Part shown: positions 51,653 through 59,581 of the stretch, piece after piece
How positions within the stretch are numbered: position 1 is the first letter of the stretch
Layout of the letters: every line of letters starts with the position of its first letter
Source of the DNA: Nocardia sp. NBC_01327
Lineage (GTDB): Bacteria; Actinomycetota; Actinomycetes; Mycobacteriales; Mycobacteriaceae
Direction of reading: 5' to 3'
DNA: 64,000 nucleotides
NCBI RefSeq assembly: GCF_035958815.1
Contig: NZ_CP108383.1
Coordinates: 6,634,001-6,698,000 of the forward strand
Position numbers and translations under genes: made by a program
The notes under the pieces: generated by a model
Seen by the model: only the letters and a program-made list of their open reading frames with translations
Database searches by the model: none
What the model was told of the DNA's origin: nothing

Positions 51653-52973
51653 CGGTGGTCATCGCTTGATCCGGTAGTGGGTCAGGCGGTCAGTGCCGCG
51701 GTGGTGTCCTCCTGTTCGTCGGGGTCGGTGAGCCCGCGGGAGCGGGCAAGAACGTCCAACCCGAGGTAGCGGCGTCCTTCGATCCATTCGTCGTGTTGCT
51801 CGGCCAGGACGGCGCCGACGAGACGGATGATCGCGGTGCGATCGGGGAAGATACCGACCACGTCGGTGCGGCGGCGGATCTCTTTGTTCAACCGTTCCTG
51901 GGGATTGTTCGACCAGATCTGGCGCCAGATCTGCTTGGGAAACGCGGTGAACGCCAGCAGGTCCGCGCGGGCAGCATCGAGGTGCGCGGCGACTCTGGGC
52001 AGCTTCTCGGTCAGGGCGTCGAGCATCCGATCATATTGGGCGGCAACCGATTCGGTATCGGCTTGATCGAATACCGAATGCAACAGGGTGCGAACCCAGG
52101 GCCAGGAACTCTTCGGGCAAACCGACATCAGGTTCACCGTGTAATGGGTGCGGCAGCGCTGCCAGCTCGCGCCGGGCAAGGTCGCGCCGATCGCGGCCAC
52201 CAAACCCGCATGCGCGTCGGAGGTGACCAACGCGACCCCGGACAGGCCGCGAGCGACCAGGTCGCGGAAGAATGCCAGCCAGCCGGCACCGTCCTCGCCG
52301 GAAGTGACTTGGATACCCAGGATTTCGCGGTAGCCGTCGGCGTTGACGCCGGTGGCGATCAGGGCGTGGACGTTGACCACGCGCCCGTTCTCGCGGACCT
52401 TGAGCACCAGGGCGTCTGCGGCGAGGAACGTGTAAGGGCCCTGATCCAAGGGGCGGGTGCGGAATGCTTCGACCTGGGCATCGAGGTCGCGGGCCATGAT
52501 CGAGACCTGGGACTTGGAAAGTGTTGTGATGCCCAGGGATTCGACGAGTTTCTCCATCCGCCGTGTCGAGACCCCGAGCAGATAGCAGGTCGCGACCACG
52601 CTGGTGAGGGCCCGTTCGGCGCGTTTGCGGCGTTCCAGGAGCCAGTCCGGGAAATACGAGCCGGATCGTAGTTTCGGGATCGCGACGTCGAGGGTGCCGA
52701 CGCGGGTGTCGAAGTCGCGGTGGCGGTAGCCGTTGCGGTGGTTGATCCGGTCGTCGGAGCGTTCGCCGTAGCCGGCTCCGCAGGCGGCGTCGGCCTCGGC
52801 GCTCATCAGGGTTTGCACGAAGCTGGACACCATCTCGCGCAGCAGGTCCGGGCCCATTACCGCCAATTGGTCGGCGAACGGCTTGCCCGGGTCGATAGGC
52901 TGGATATTGGTCATCGCGTGAAGTCTCCTTCGAGTGACTGTGAGAGGTCCTTCGAGGATCACGCGGTGACCAC
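51653..52973 (-). mobile_element. IS256-family insertion sequence
   Basis: About 1.32 kb, the usual IS256 size, with one transposase gene. Inverted ends of about 18 bp are visible: the left end reads GGTGGTCATCGCTTGATCC from 51653, and the right end reversed reads GGTGGTCACCGCGTGATCC from 52973, two mismatches. A direct target duplication could not be seen by eye. One flank is the 51029 gene's stop, the other is non-coding sequence. Confidence 0.8.
51682..52914 (-). CDS. IS256-family transposase
   Basis: A 410-residue mutator-type DDE transposase. GAGYGERSDDRINHRNGYRH is the conserved N-terminal part, AADALVLKVRENGRVVN gives the first catalytic Asp region, GVALVTSDAHAGLVAAIGAT the second Asp, and QRCRTHYTVNL the C/H segment; the final Glu lies around WSNNPQERLNKEIRRRTDVV. 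It is full length, so probably active or recently so. The start at 52914 is chosen because conserved sequence begins there; an upstream in-frame start at 52962 would extend into the terminal repeat. Confidence 0.93.
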   Translation of the reverse strand: MTNIQPIDPGKPFADQLAVMGPDLLREMVSSFVQTLMSAEADAACGAGYGERSDDRINHRNGYRHRDFDTRVGTLDVAIPKLRSGSYFPDWLLERRKRAERALTSVVATCYLLGVSTRRMEKLVESLGITTLSKSQVSIMARDLDAQVEAFRTRPLDQGPYTFLAADALVLKVRENGRVVNVHALIATGVNADGYREILGIQVTSGEDGAGWLAFFRDLVARGLSGVALVTSDAHAGLVAAIGATLPGASWQRCRTHYTVNLMSVCPKSSWPWVRTLLHSVFDQADTESVAAQYDRMLDALTEKLPRVAAHLDAARADLLAFTAFPKQIWRQIWSNNPQERLNKEIRRRTDVVGIFPDRTAIIRLVGAVLAEQHDEWIEGRRYLGLDVLARSRGLTDPDEQEDTTAALTA

Positions 52974-53069
52974 CTTGCTGTCCGGGGATTACGCCAGACT
53001 CAGCAGCTGATCAGCTGCCGTACACCATCTTCGTGGACGCAACCATGGCAGAGCCGGGACAGCTGGCAG

Positions 53070-53540
53070 GTGCGGCCTGACTGCAGCCGGAATGTCGGGT
53101 TGCCGGCGTGGGGTCATCCCGAGCCGCCCGCGACGACATGGGATGGCCTCGACAACAGGCTCAGCGAACTATTCACCTCACTGGGCGCAGATATGCCCAC
53201 GCTGCGGGAGTACGTCACCAATATCGTGTGGACGATCCACAGCAGCAGCTCGGAAGGCATTGTGCAGGGCATCTTCTCGACGAATGAAGACACGTGCTAC
53301 ATCGAGATGCGGGACAACGGCGAAGAGCTTTTCAATCAGACCTATCCGCTGACGGTTGAGGGCGGCCGGGACGCAGCAGTCGCGACCCTGGCCCACCTGC
53401 ATGAAATCGCCGCGACGCCAGAGGAATTGCGACTGAGTCAGGCATGGACAGATGAGGGCTATACAGATGAGGGCCGGGCGCGGCAATCCTCACGATCCCT
53501 GTGGGAAATCCGGTTCGGCCTGGGCAGCGAGAATTCCTGA
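53070..53540 (+). CDS. TY-Chap-like fragment or small protein
   Basis: About 156 residues; TTWDGLDNRLSELFTSLGAD recalls the start of TY-Chap-like domains, followed by TNIVWTIHSSSSEGIVQGIF and a C-terminal helix. The GTG at 53070 has no ribosome-binding site or -10 box and the frame remains open upstream toward the IS256 end, so this may be the 3' part of a gene interrupted by the insertion. Confidence 0.45.
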   Translation: MRPDCSRNVGLPAWGHPEPPATTWDGLDNRLSELFTSLGADMPTLREYVTNIVWTIHSSSSEGIVQGIFSTNEDTCYIEMRDNGEELFNQTYPLTVEGGRDAAVATLAHLHEIAATPEELRLSQAWTDEGYTDEGRARQSSRSLWEIRFGLGSENS

Positions 53541-53931
53541 CCGTGGTCAGCGATCCTTCGAGAACCTGATCGAGCCCAGAGCGGCGGGGACTGCGCTGCG
53601 CACACCGTCCATGATGGTGCCTCCAGAGCAGGGCGAATCACGTTGAGTTCGCGCGCGATCTGCGACCGACAGCGGGTTCGCCTGCTACGGGACATGCATC
53701 GCCCGAACCGGGTGATCAGCCTAGGTATGCAACCGCACGCTTATCGACATGAGCGGATACGAGGAAGTGTGCTGTCGGCCAACCGGTTTGGTCGGCCGAC
53801 CAACGCCGGGTCGCGGCAGATGAGTGCGTTCGCTTGGTGCCCGCCTTCGGATAGGCTGCCTATGCTCGACGTGTTGACCGCAGTCGTTCAGCAGGGACCA
53901 GCGGCGACAATCAGCTCACTCGATGTGCCGG
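53541..53931. other. Intergenic region with a type 2 repeat
   Basis: About 390 bases without a gene; it contains a type 2 copy of the dispersed repeat at 53747-53830. Nothing else is recognisable. Confidence 0.55.
53747..53830 (+). repeat. Dispersed repeat, type 2, copy 3
   Basis: CATGAGCGGATACGAGGAAG, then TCGGCCAACCGGTTTGGTC, GGCCGACCAACGCCGGGTCG, and GCGGCAGATGAGTGCGTT. TCGGCC and GGCCGA form a hairpin around an AACCGGTT palindrome. GTCGGCCGAC is itself a perfect 10-bp palindrome. Confidence 0.8.
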
Positions 53932-54300
53932 CTAATCGCAAGTACCGGTGGCCGCCTTGCTTATTCCCGTAGTCATGGCATCCTGCATAGCCGGCGGCAG
54001 AAGTGTATACTGGCTAGTCTTTTTCAGTTCGGCAAGCCTATCTGCCAACTCACGCTCTGGTGTCCAGGTCGAATCCCCGGCAGCTCGCTGTTTGGCGAAT
54101 TTGAAAACATCGAGCCACTGCCGACAGGTGGTGGTACTGAAGGTCCCATCACCAGGGGCCGGATTGCCTGCGGCGGGCGCGGAACTGGCGGCGGACGGCG
54201 GAGGCAGTGCCGTGGTTGCCGTTGTAGCAGTGGTCGATTGCGACGAACAGCTGACGATCAGCGCAGACATGCCGACCAGCAACAGAATCGCAGATTTCAT
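53932..54300 (-). CDS. Small lipoprotein of unknown function
   Basis: A 122-residue lipoprotein: signal peptide KSAILLLVGMSALIVSCSSQ with the lipobox LIVSC, a Thr/Ala/Pro-rich linker, then a helical domain with Cys in TTTCRQWLDVFKFAKQRAAG and a C-terminal Cys. It would sit on the outer leaflet. GGGGGA precedes the ATG at 54300; longer versions upstream do not begin with a signal peptide. Function unknown. Confidence 0.75.
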   Translation of the reverse strand: MKSAILLLVGMSALIVSCSSQSTTATTATTALPPPSAASSAPAAGNPAPGDGTFSTTTCRQWLDVFKFAKQRAAGDSTWTPERELADRLAELKKTSQYTLLPPAMQDAMTTGISKAATGTCD

Positions 54301-54617
54301 CACGAGAAGTCCCCCTCGATGCATTCGAAGTGCGAATGCTAGCCGACTACCGAACTGAGTGCCTATCCGAACGCCTGTGCTCCACACGCGATTGATCGGC
54401 ACCGAACGACCCTACGATCTACACGACGCGAATCCTATCCATCAGCATCGACCTTCAGTCGAGTGGCGTGCTGTGGCCAAAGGCCCTCAGCTCGGCAGTC
54501 AACCTAGTTCAGCCGACGTCGGATCGGCACGGCGGGTTGATCTTTGGGAGTCCGGTACCGACCGGATCTATCAGCGCGCCATGCGGCATGTCAGTGCGTC
54601 CGGTTAGATTCCGATCC
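54301..54617. other. Intergenic region with repeat copy 12
   Basis: About 320 bases without a gene. It contains dispersed-repeat copy 12 (54518-54603), which runs straight into the promoter box of the next gene. Confidence 0.55.
54518..54603 (+). repeat. Dispersed repeat, copy 12
   Basis: CGGATCGGCACGG, core GGGTTGATCTTTGGGAG at 54533-54550, a TCCGGTACCGACCGGA hairpin, CAGCGCGCC, and the tail ATGCGGCATGTCAGTGCGTC. It ends within 3 bp of the TAGATT box of the next gene. Confidence 0.8.
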
Positions 54618-55136
54618 ATGATCATTGGGGAGGAACAGCGAGGGGCGCTGTTCGGAATTGTCGAACTTCTTGCGCCCGATACAGATGCGGCTCGTGAGCG
54701 ATTGGAACAACAGCTCGAAGAGGTCGAGGAAGAAGACTACTTCACCCCGGAAGAGGCGCTCATCGACTCCCTCTACGGATTCGACAAGGACGCTGAACCT
54801 TTCCGTAGCGGACTGACCTACTGTGACTGGAAGTCGGACCCGAGTGAGATCCGCGATTATCTGAAGGACCTTCCGGCCTATCCGCAAGGGTTGACCTGGG
54901 ATTGGTGGAACTGGAGCACCGACCAGGAGTGGGATTCGAGCGATCTACAGGACTTCTTGTGGCCTCTGGCCGATCGGTGCCTGGAACTTGGGGTTTCGCT
55001 GGTCGGCATTTATGTCGACGGCGATGGCTACACCCTTGGATTCCTGAGTACCGGCAAGATCGAGCGGTTTCTGGAGCTCGCCACACTCGCAGAGGCCCAG
55101 GTGCATGTCCATCGGCCGGGTACACCCATGCCGTGA
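54618..55136 (+). CDS. DUF6630-like protein
   Basis: A 172-residue protein homologous to the N-terminal domain of the gene at 42356 and to the next gene: VELLAPDTDAARERLEQQLE, LTYCDWKSDPSEIRDYLKDL, LTWDWWNWSTDQEWDSSDLQ, LELGVSLVGIYVDGDGYTLG. I associate these with DUF6630. ATG at 54618 lies 7 nt after TAGATT, so leaderless. The repeat copy 12 directly adjoins its promoter. Function unknown. Confidence 0.7.
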   Translation: MIIGEEQRGALFGIVELLAPDTDAARERLEQQLEEVEEEDYFTPEEALIDSLYGFDKDAEPFRSGLTYCDWKSDPSEIRDYLKDLPAYPQGLTWDWWNWSTDQEWDSSDLQDFLWPLADRCLELGVSLVGIYVDGDGYTLGFLSTGKIERFLELATLAEAQVHVHRPGTPMP

Positions 55137-55304
55137 CCTTGCTCAGCGGCCACGGACATGGACCACCGCCGTTGGCCCCTCGGACCGAGCGGAACGTCGT
55201 GGAATCGGCATGAGCACCGAATGCAATCATCCGTTGATCTCCGCTGTCACCCTCCAGTCCTAAGCTACTGCGGCACAACCTGATCAGAGACTGTAGGAGA
55301 ATCT

Positions 55305-55895
55305 TTGTCCGAGCATTCCCGCCCGCAGCCGTCACCGCTGCCCTGTTCCGCTGAGTACGCGCTGATTTCCACAGCTGTGCTGCTCGCCCCGGACGAGAAC
55401 TGGGCGTCACACCTTGTTCAGATGGTCGGTGAGGCACTCAACGACCCTGACGAGTTCAAAAAGCGGCATCGCAACTGGCTTGACGAACGTCCGTGCACCC
55501 CTGTCGAACTCGCACGGGAAGCGCTCATCGTCTCCCTAGGGGGAGGCATGTGGGGCATGGAGGCATACCTGGCCCTGTGTGATCACAGCGAAGGTGCCAT
55601 CGACGTCTCCGACCGGTTGCGTCACGTGTCCCGCAACTGGAAGGTGTCGTTGGACCTGGATCCCACGAGCCTCGGATTCACTCAGCCCGACCAGCTTGAC
55701 GGTGATACCTACCTTCGCGAAGTGGCCGGGAAATGTCGCGGGGTGGGTCTGACCTTGTTTCGCTTGTGGCGGGGTGACAGTTACGAATTGGGCTTCGTGC
55801 GAACGGACCGTTGCGGTCTGCTGCTAGCCGACGCGGCCTCCGCCGGCTTCACTTACGAGGCGGACCGGATGTTCGAGATCGTAGAACCCCACTGA
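55305..55895 (+). CDS. DUF6630-like protein
   Basis: A 196-residue paralogue of the gene at 54618: ALISTAVLLAPDENWASHLV, then HVSRNWKVSLDLDPTSLGFT, CRGVGLTLFRLWRGDSYELG. TTG at 55305 is preceded by AGGAGA at the right distance, so TTG is accepted as start. Function unknown; two DUF6630-like genes in tandem plus the fusion at 42356 mark an expanded family. Confidence 0.68.
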   Translation: MSEHSRPQPSPLPCSAEYALISTAVLLAPDENWASHLVQMVGEALNDPDEFKKRHRNWLDERPCTPVELAREALIVSLGGGMWGMEAYLALCDHSEGAIDVSDRLRHVSRNWKVSLDLDPTSLGFTQPDQLDGDTYLREVAGKCRGVGLTLFRLWRGDSYELGFVRTDRCGLLLADAASAGFTYEADRMFEIVEPH

Positions 55896-55904
55896 GGGGC
55901 CCGC

Positions 55905-55990
55905 TCATCGGCATGAGCGCGCACCCGGAAGCGCTGTCGGCCAACTCATTTGGACGGCAGAGCAACGCGCGGGTCGCGGCATGACATTAG
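55905..55990 (+). repeat. Dispersed repeat, type 2, copy 4
   Basis: CATGAGCGCGCACCCGGAAG, then TCGGCCAACTCATTTGGACG, CAACGCGCGGGTCGCGGCAT, ending near GACATTAGG. It matches the 38.0 and 53.8 kb copies. Confidence 0.75.
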
Positions 55991-56123
55991 GTCGATCACG
56001 CATATCACCGGCCTAACGGGCTGGACTTGGGGATCGCCTGAATCGCATGTACCCCAGCCAATCTCGTCCTAAGTGGTCGGTGCGTCGACCATTGTGGACG
56101 GGGCGGTGCGTCAGGGTGGCTGA

Positions 56124-57004
56124 GTGGCGATTACGACGACAGGGGAGTTCATGGAGGGCTTGGCTGGTGATAGCGGTAGTGAACGTTGGGATGGCCGAAC
56201 GACGTTCGTCCTCGTGCACGGAGCGCATGGCAATGCCGCAGCGTGGTCATCACTGCTGCAAGAGCTTGCATTGCTCGGGCACCGTGCGCTCGCGGTGGAT
56301 CTGCCAGGCCACGGGATCGACGCGTGTTTCCCGCTGTCGTACCAATCACCGCAAGACTTGGCGGTGTTCAATGCACAATCCTCACCACTGGCCGCGGTAA
56401 CGCTGGAAGACAACGTCGCACACGTCGAGTCCATGGTTCGCCGGGTCGCGAAGTTCGGGCCGGTCGTGCTTGCCGGGACCAGCGGAGGTGGCGCGACCAT
56501 CAGCGGCGTCGGCAACACAGTGCCCGGTCTCCTATCTCACATGGTCTATATCTCGGCTTGGTGTTGCGTCGAACTACCAAGCGTGGCAGCATATCTGGCT
56601 ACTCTCGGCCATCACGATGTCGCCGAATCAATGGTCAACTGGCGCGCGGCCGACCCGCAGTTGCTGGAGGTACTCAAGGCGGGACTGATGGCTGATGCCA
56701 CCGATGAGCAGTTCCGTGTTTGCTTGAATACGTTGGAACCGGCCGACTCCGCTCAGGTGCTTGCCGCCGATTCCCGCGTGGACGCGGCGACGTGGGGTCG
56801 GATTCCGCGAACCTATATCCGGCTTGCGCAGGATCGGGCCATCCCTATCGACTTGCAGGACAAGATGATCGCCGAGGCCGATGCACTCACTCCTGACATC
56901 GCTTCGACGTCCTCACGGTCGATACCAGCCATATGGGAATACGACTGCACAGCAACGAAATCGCCGATATCTTCGACCGCCTTGTCGCATCGGACACGCA
57001 CTGA
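56124..57004 (+). pseudogene. Alpha/beta hydrolase, frameshifted near its C-terminus
   Basis: About 290 residues of an alpha/beta-hydrolase: FVLVHGAHGNAAAWSSLLQE, VDLPGHGIDA, the nucleophile elbow VVLAGTSGGGATISG with Ser. The first frame from GTG 56124 reads well to about 56895; beyond that the continuation to 57152 is low-quality, while the +1-shifted frame reads RFDVLTVDTSHMGIRLHSNE to a stop at 57002-57004, a natural hydrolase ending with the catalytic His (SHMG). One base is therefore missing or extra around 56895-56905: frameshift mutation or sequencing error. Confidence 0.8.
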
Positions 57005-57108
57005 CCAGGGTTGTCTCAGCCGCCCAGCAGCTGTACGTGTGTCGCATCGGCTAGCCATCGAAACATCACCGCCGTCGTCGCCTCCAGAGCGCAAACGCCT
57101 TGAACTCG

Positions 57109-57215
57109 CCATGTGTGTGCGTTCGGCCAGTTCGGATGGCCACCGCCAGTGAATCTTCCGCCGCACGGCTTTGGCTGGTTCGGTCGGCGCAGCCAGCGGC
57201 ACACAAGTGCGTTTG
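57109..57215 (+). repeat. Dispersed repeat, copy 13
   Basis: ATGTGTGTGCGTTCGGCCAG, GGATGGCCACCGCCAG, core AGTGAATCTTCCG at 57149-57160, TTTGGCTGGTTCGGTCGGCG, and ACACAAGTGCGTTTGG. The core G is replaced (GAATCTTCC). It overlaps the frame-shifted hydrolase's spurious C-terminus. Confidence 0.7.
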
Positions 57216-57296
57216 GAGGTGCTACGGGTGAGCCAACTCGCGGTGGATCGATTCCTTCGACAAACCTGTAGCCCGAGTCGGTCGTTGTATGGGCTA

Positions 57297-58280
57297 CTAC
57301 TTCACCTTCTTGTTGAGAGCGCCGCTGACGTAGAGGATGTCGCCCATGCTTAGGGGGTCGTCGTTCAGTGACGAAAAGTTGTTGGCGGCGAACAATTCTC
57401 GGATGCTGATTTCGTTCAGCGTCCAGCCGCGGGCGGTCAGGTAGGGAGCCGCTTCGTTGCGCTCACCGAGATATCGCAACTTCGCCATGTCACCACTGTC
57501 GAACCCGTGGGCGCGCCAGCGTTCCGAGATGCGGTGCAGGCCTTGTTTTGTCGTGTCCTCCTCGTCCGGTTGCGGGTTGGGCCTGCTTTCGGTGGCCACC
57601 CGGCTTCCCGGCGCGCTGAGTTCGGTGATGGTGTCCAGCAGGCGGTCTTGTGCCTCGGGCGGCAGGTAGGACAGCAGGCCTTCGGCGGTCCATGCGGTCG
57701 GCAGGGCCGGGTCGTATCCGGCGGCGCGCAGTGCGGTGGGCCAATCCTCGCGCAGATCGGCCGCCGTCACTCTTCGGTCGGCGGTGGGTGCAGCACCCAA
57801 CTCACCGAGTGCGCGGGTCTTGAATTCGATAACCTGCGGCTGGTCGACCTCGTACACCACGGTCCCGGTTGGCCAGGGCAGTCGGTACGCGCGGGAATCG
57901 AGCCCTGCGGCCAGGATCACGACCTACGTGATGTCCGCGTTCGTCGCATCGAGGACGAACTCGTCGTAGAACTTGGTGCGTACCACGGCGATATCGATCC
58001 ATACCTGCTCGACGGTGCCGGCCGTACCGGACATGGCTTCGGCGGACCCAATCGCGCCGCCTGGCACGTCGTTCGAGTCGTTGGGCGGCACTTCGCCGGT
58101 CGCCAGCCGGGTGAGGAAGTCGATGCCGACCGCCCGCACGAGCGGTTGCGCGAACGGGTCGTCGATGAGTGGACGATCCGCGCGAGTCGCTATCGCCCGG
58201 ACTGCCGCGGCCATCGTGGCGGTCATACCGACGCTGGATGCCAGGTCCCAACTGTCTCCATCACGCCTGGTGAAAGTCAT
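57297..58280 (-). pseudogene. SAM-dependent methyltransferase with in-frame stop
   Basis: A mycobacterial-type class I SAM-dependent methyltransferase (the group often annotated as putative SAM methyltransferase). The N-terminal part from ATG 58280 (SVGMTATMAAAVRAIATRAD, then VWIDIAVVRTKFYDEFVLDA) ends at an in-frame TAG at 57924-57926. The rest continues in the same frame: VVILAAGLDSRAYRLPWPTG (SAM motif I), WTAEGLLSYLPPEAQDRLLD. In relatives that position is usually Gln (CAG), so one C-to-T change gives the stop. The start lies 3 nt after the VOC gene stop. Confidence 0.85.
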
Positions 58281-58283
58281 TTC

Positions 58284-58634
58284 CTACTGCTCCGCGGCCT
58301 GCCACAGCGCCAGGGTCGCGCCGCCGGGCTCGTCGATGACGACCACCGAACCCGGCGGCAGGTCCATGCGAGGCTTGACGATTCGTGCACCCAGCGCGAC
58401 AGCGTGCCGGGCGGCGGCATCGACGTCGGGCACCGGAACGTACGGAATCCATTGCGGGCGGCGCGAATCGCCCTCGGCGAGCGGGGTGAATCCGCCCCAG
58501 GGTCCGTTGTCGCCACCGAACACGGCACCGGCGGGGGATTCAATGATCGGCCAGCCGAACATCTCGGAGTAGAAGCGGCGTGAGGCGTCGAGGTCAGTGG
58601 TGCGAACATCATGAAACACGAAAACCTGGGTCAT
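58284..58634 (-). CDS. VOC/glyoxalase-like protein
   Basis: A 116-residue VOC protein: VFHDVRTTDLDASRRFYSEM, WPIIESPAGAVFGGDNG, YVPVPDVDAAARHAVALGAR, and PPGSVVVIDEPGGATLALWQ. Glyoxalase/dioxygenase superfamily members bind metals and small substrates. It probably shares a transcript with the damaged methyltransferase gene 3 nt downstream and is divergent from the TetR gene at 58693, its likely regulator. Confidence 0.88.
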   Translation of the reverse strand: MTQVFVFHDVRTTDLDASRRFYSEMFGWPIIESPAGAVFGGDNGPWGGFTPLAEGDSRRPQWIPYVPVPDVDAAARHAVALGARIVKPRMDLPPGSVVVIDEPGGATLALWQAAEQ

Positions 58635-58692
58635 ATGTCCTGACTTTAGGTCGACTGTCCCAAGTTCGCAATGAAGTGGGTAGATTGGTGAG

Positions 58693-59271
58693 GTGACAGC
58701 GATGAGACCCGTGATCGAGGCCAACCGGCGTGGCAAACGCGAGCAGATCATCGATGCGGCCAAACAGGTTCTCGCGCACGACGGTTTGGCCGCGTGCACC
58801 ACCCGCGCGGTCGCAGAGGCGAGCCCACTCACCAAGAGTGCGGTGCACTACTACTTCGACGACATCCACCAGATCGTGGACCTCGCGATGCGTGAACACG
58901 TGACCGCAATGGTCACGGTCCTGCGCTCGGCCGCCGAGACCGAATCCGAGCCGGCCGAAAAACTGTGGGCGGTGGCGCGCACCTACCTGGCGACGTTCGC
59001 CGAACAACCCAATGCCGCGTTCCTGTGGTTCGAATACTGGGTCGACACCGGACGCCGCCGATCGACCGACACTGTCGCGGCAACCCTCAACGATATGCAA
59101 GCTCTGCTGAGCGACCTCGCCGCAGAACTCCCGATCGACGACCCGGAGGCAACAGCGCGAATGCTGGTGTCCTGGCTGATGGGCGCTGTCATCCAGCAGC
59201 AAGTGCGGCCGACCACGCCCAATGTTCTACGCGAAGAACTGAACTCGATCCTGCGAGGCAGGATCGACTAG
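58693..59271 (+). CDS. TetR-family regulator
   Basis: A 192-residue TetR protein: GKREQIIDAAKQVLAHDGLA, HTH VAEASPLTKSAVHYYFDDIH, and a ligand domain. It faces the VOC/methyltransferase pair across 58 bp and likely represses it. GTG at 58693 lies 6 nt after TAGATT, a leaderless start. Confidence 0.9.
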   Translation: MTAMRPVIEANRRGKREQIIDAAKQVLAHDGLAACTTRAVAEASPLTKSAVHYYFDDIHQIVDLAMREHVTAMVTVLRSAAETESEPAEKLWAVARTYLATFAEQPNAAFLWFEYWVDTGRRRSTDTVAATLNDMQALLSDLAAELPIDDPEATARMLVSWLMGAVIQQQVRPTTPNVLREELNSILRGRID

Positions 59272-59581
59272 AGCACACGCGCTCATCTCTCGGTTCGATT
59301 CCTGGCAGTCTCATCCATCCGATATTCGCTGCCAATACAGCGCATCGGCCTTGATCATTACTTCTGATCGACCGAGCGCACCAGCATCCTTGAAGGAGAT
59401 TGACCGAGCGATGGCAGTCTCCAGATAGCCGGGCGGGCAAGTCGTGGCGACTGTCGGGTCGGGCTGTCCGTCGCTCGCCCCGCAATTCCCCAGCCGCGTC
59501 GAAATTCTCGCGATACGACCACAGAACTGGGGGCGCATCGGCGGCAGCGCTGTGAGGCCGATTGCTGGCAAGATCAACACT
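59272..59581. other. Intergenic region, no gene seen
   Basis: About 310 bases between two rightward genes. No gene, no clear repeat copy and no hairpin were found by eye. Confidence 0.5.

Noticed and set aside
51640..52990. Target-site duplication of the IS256-family element
   Set aside because: Direct comparison of the flanks gave no 8-9 bp match; ends may be off by a few bases.
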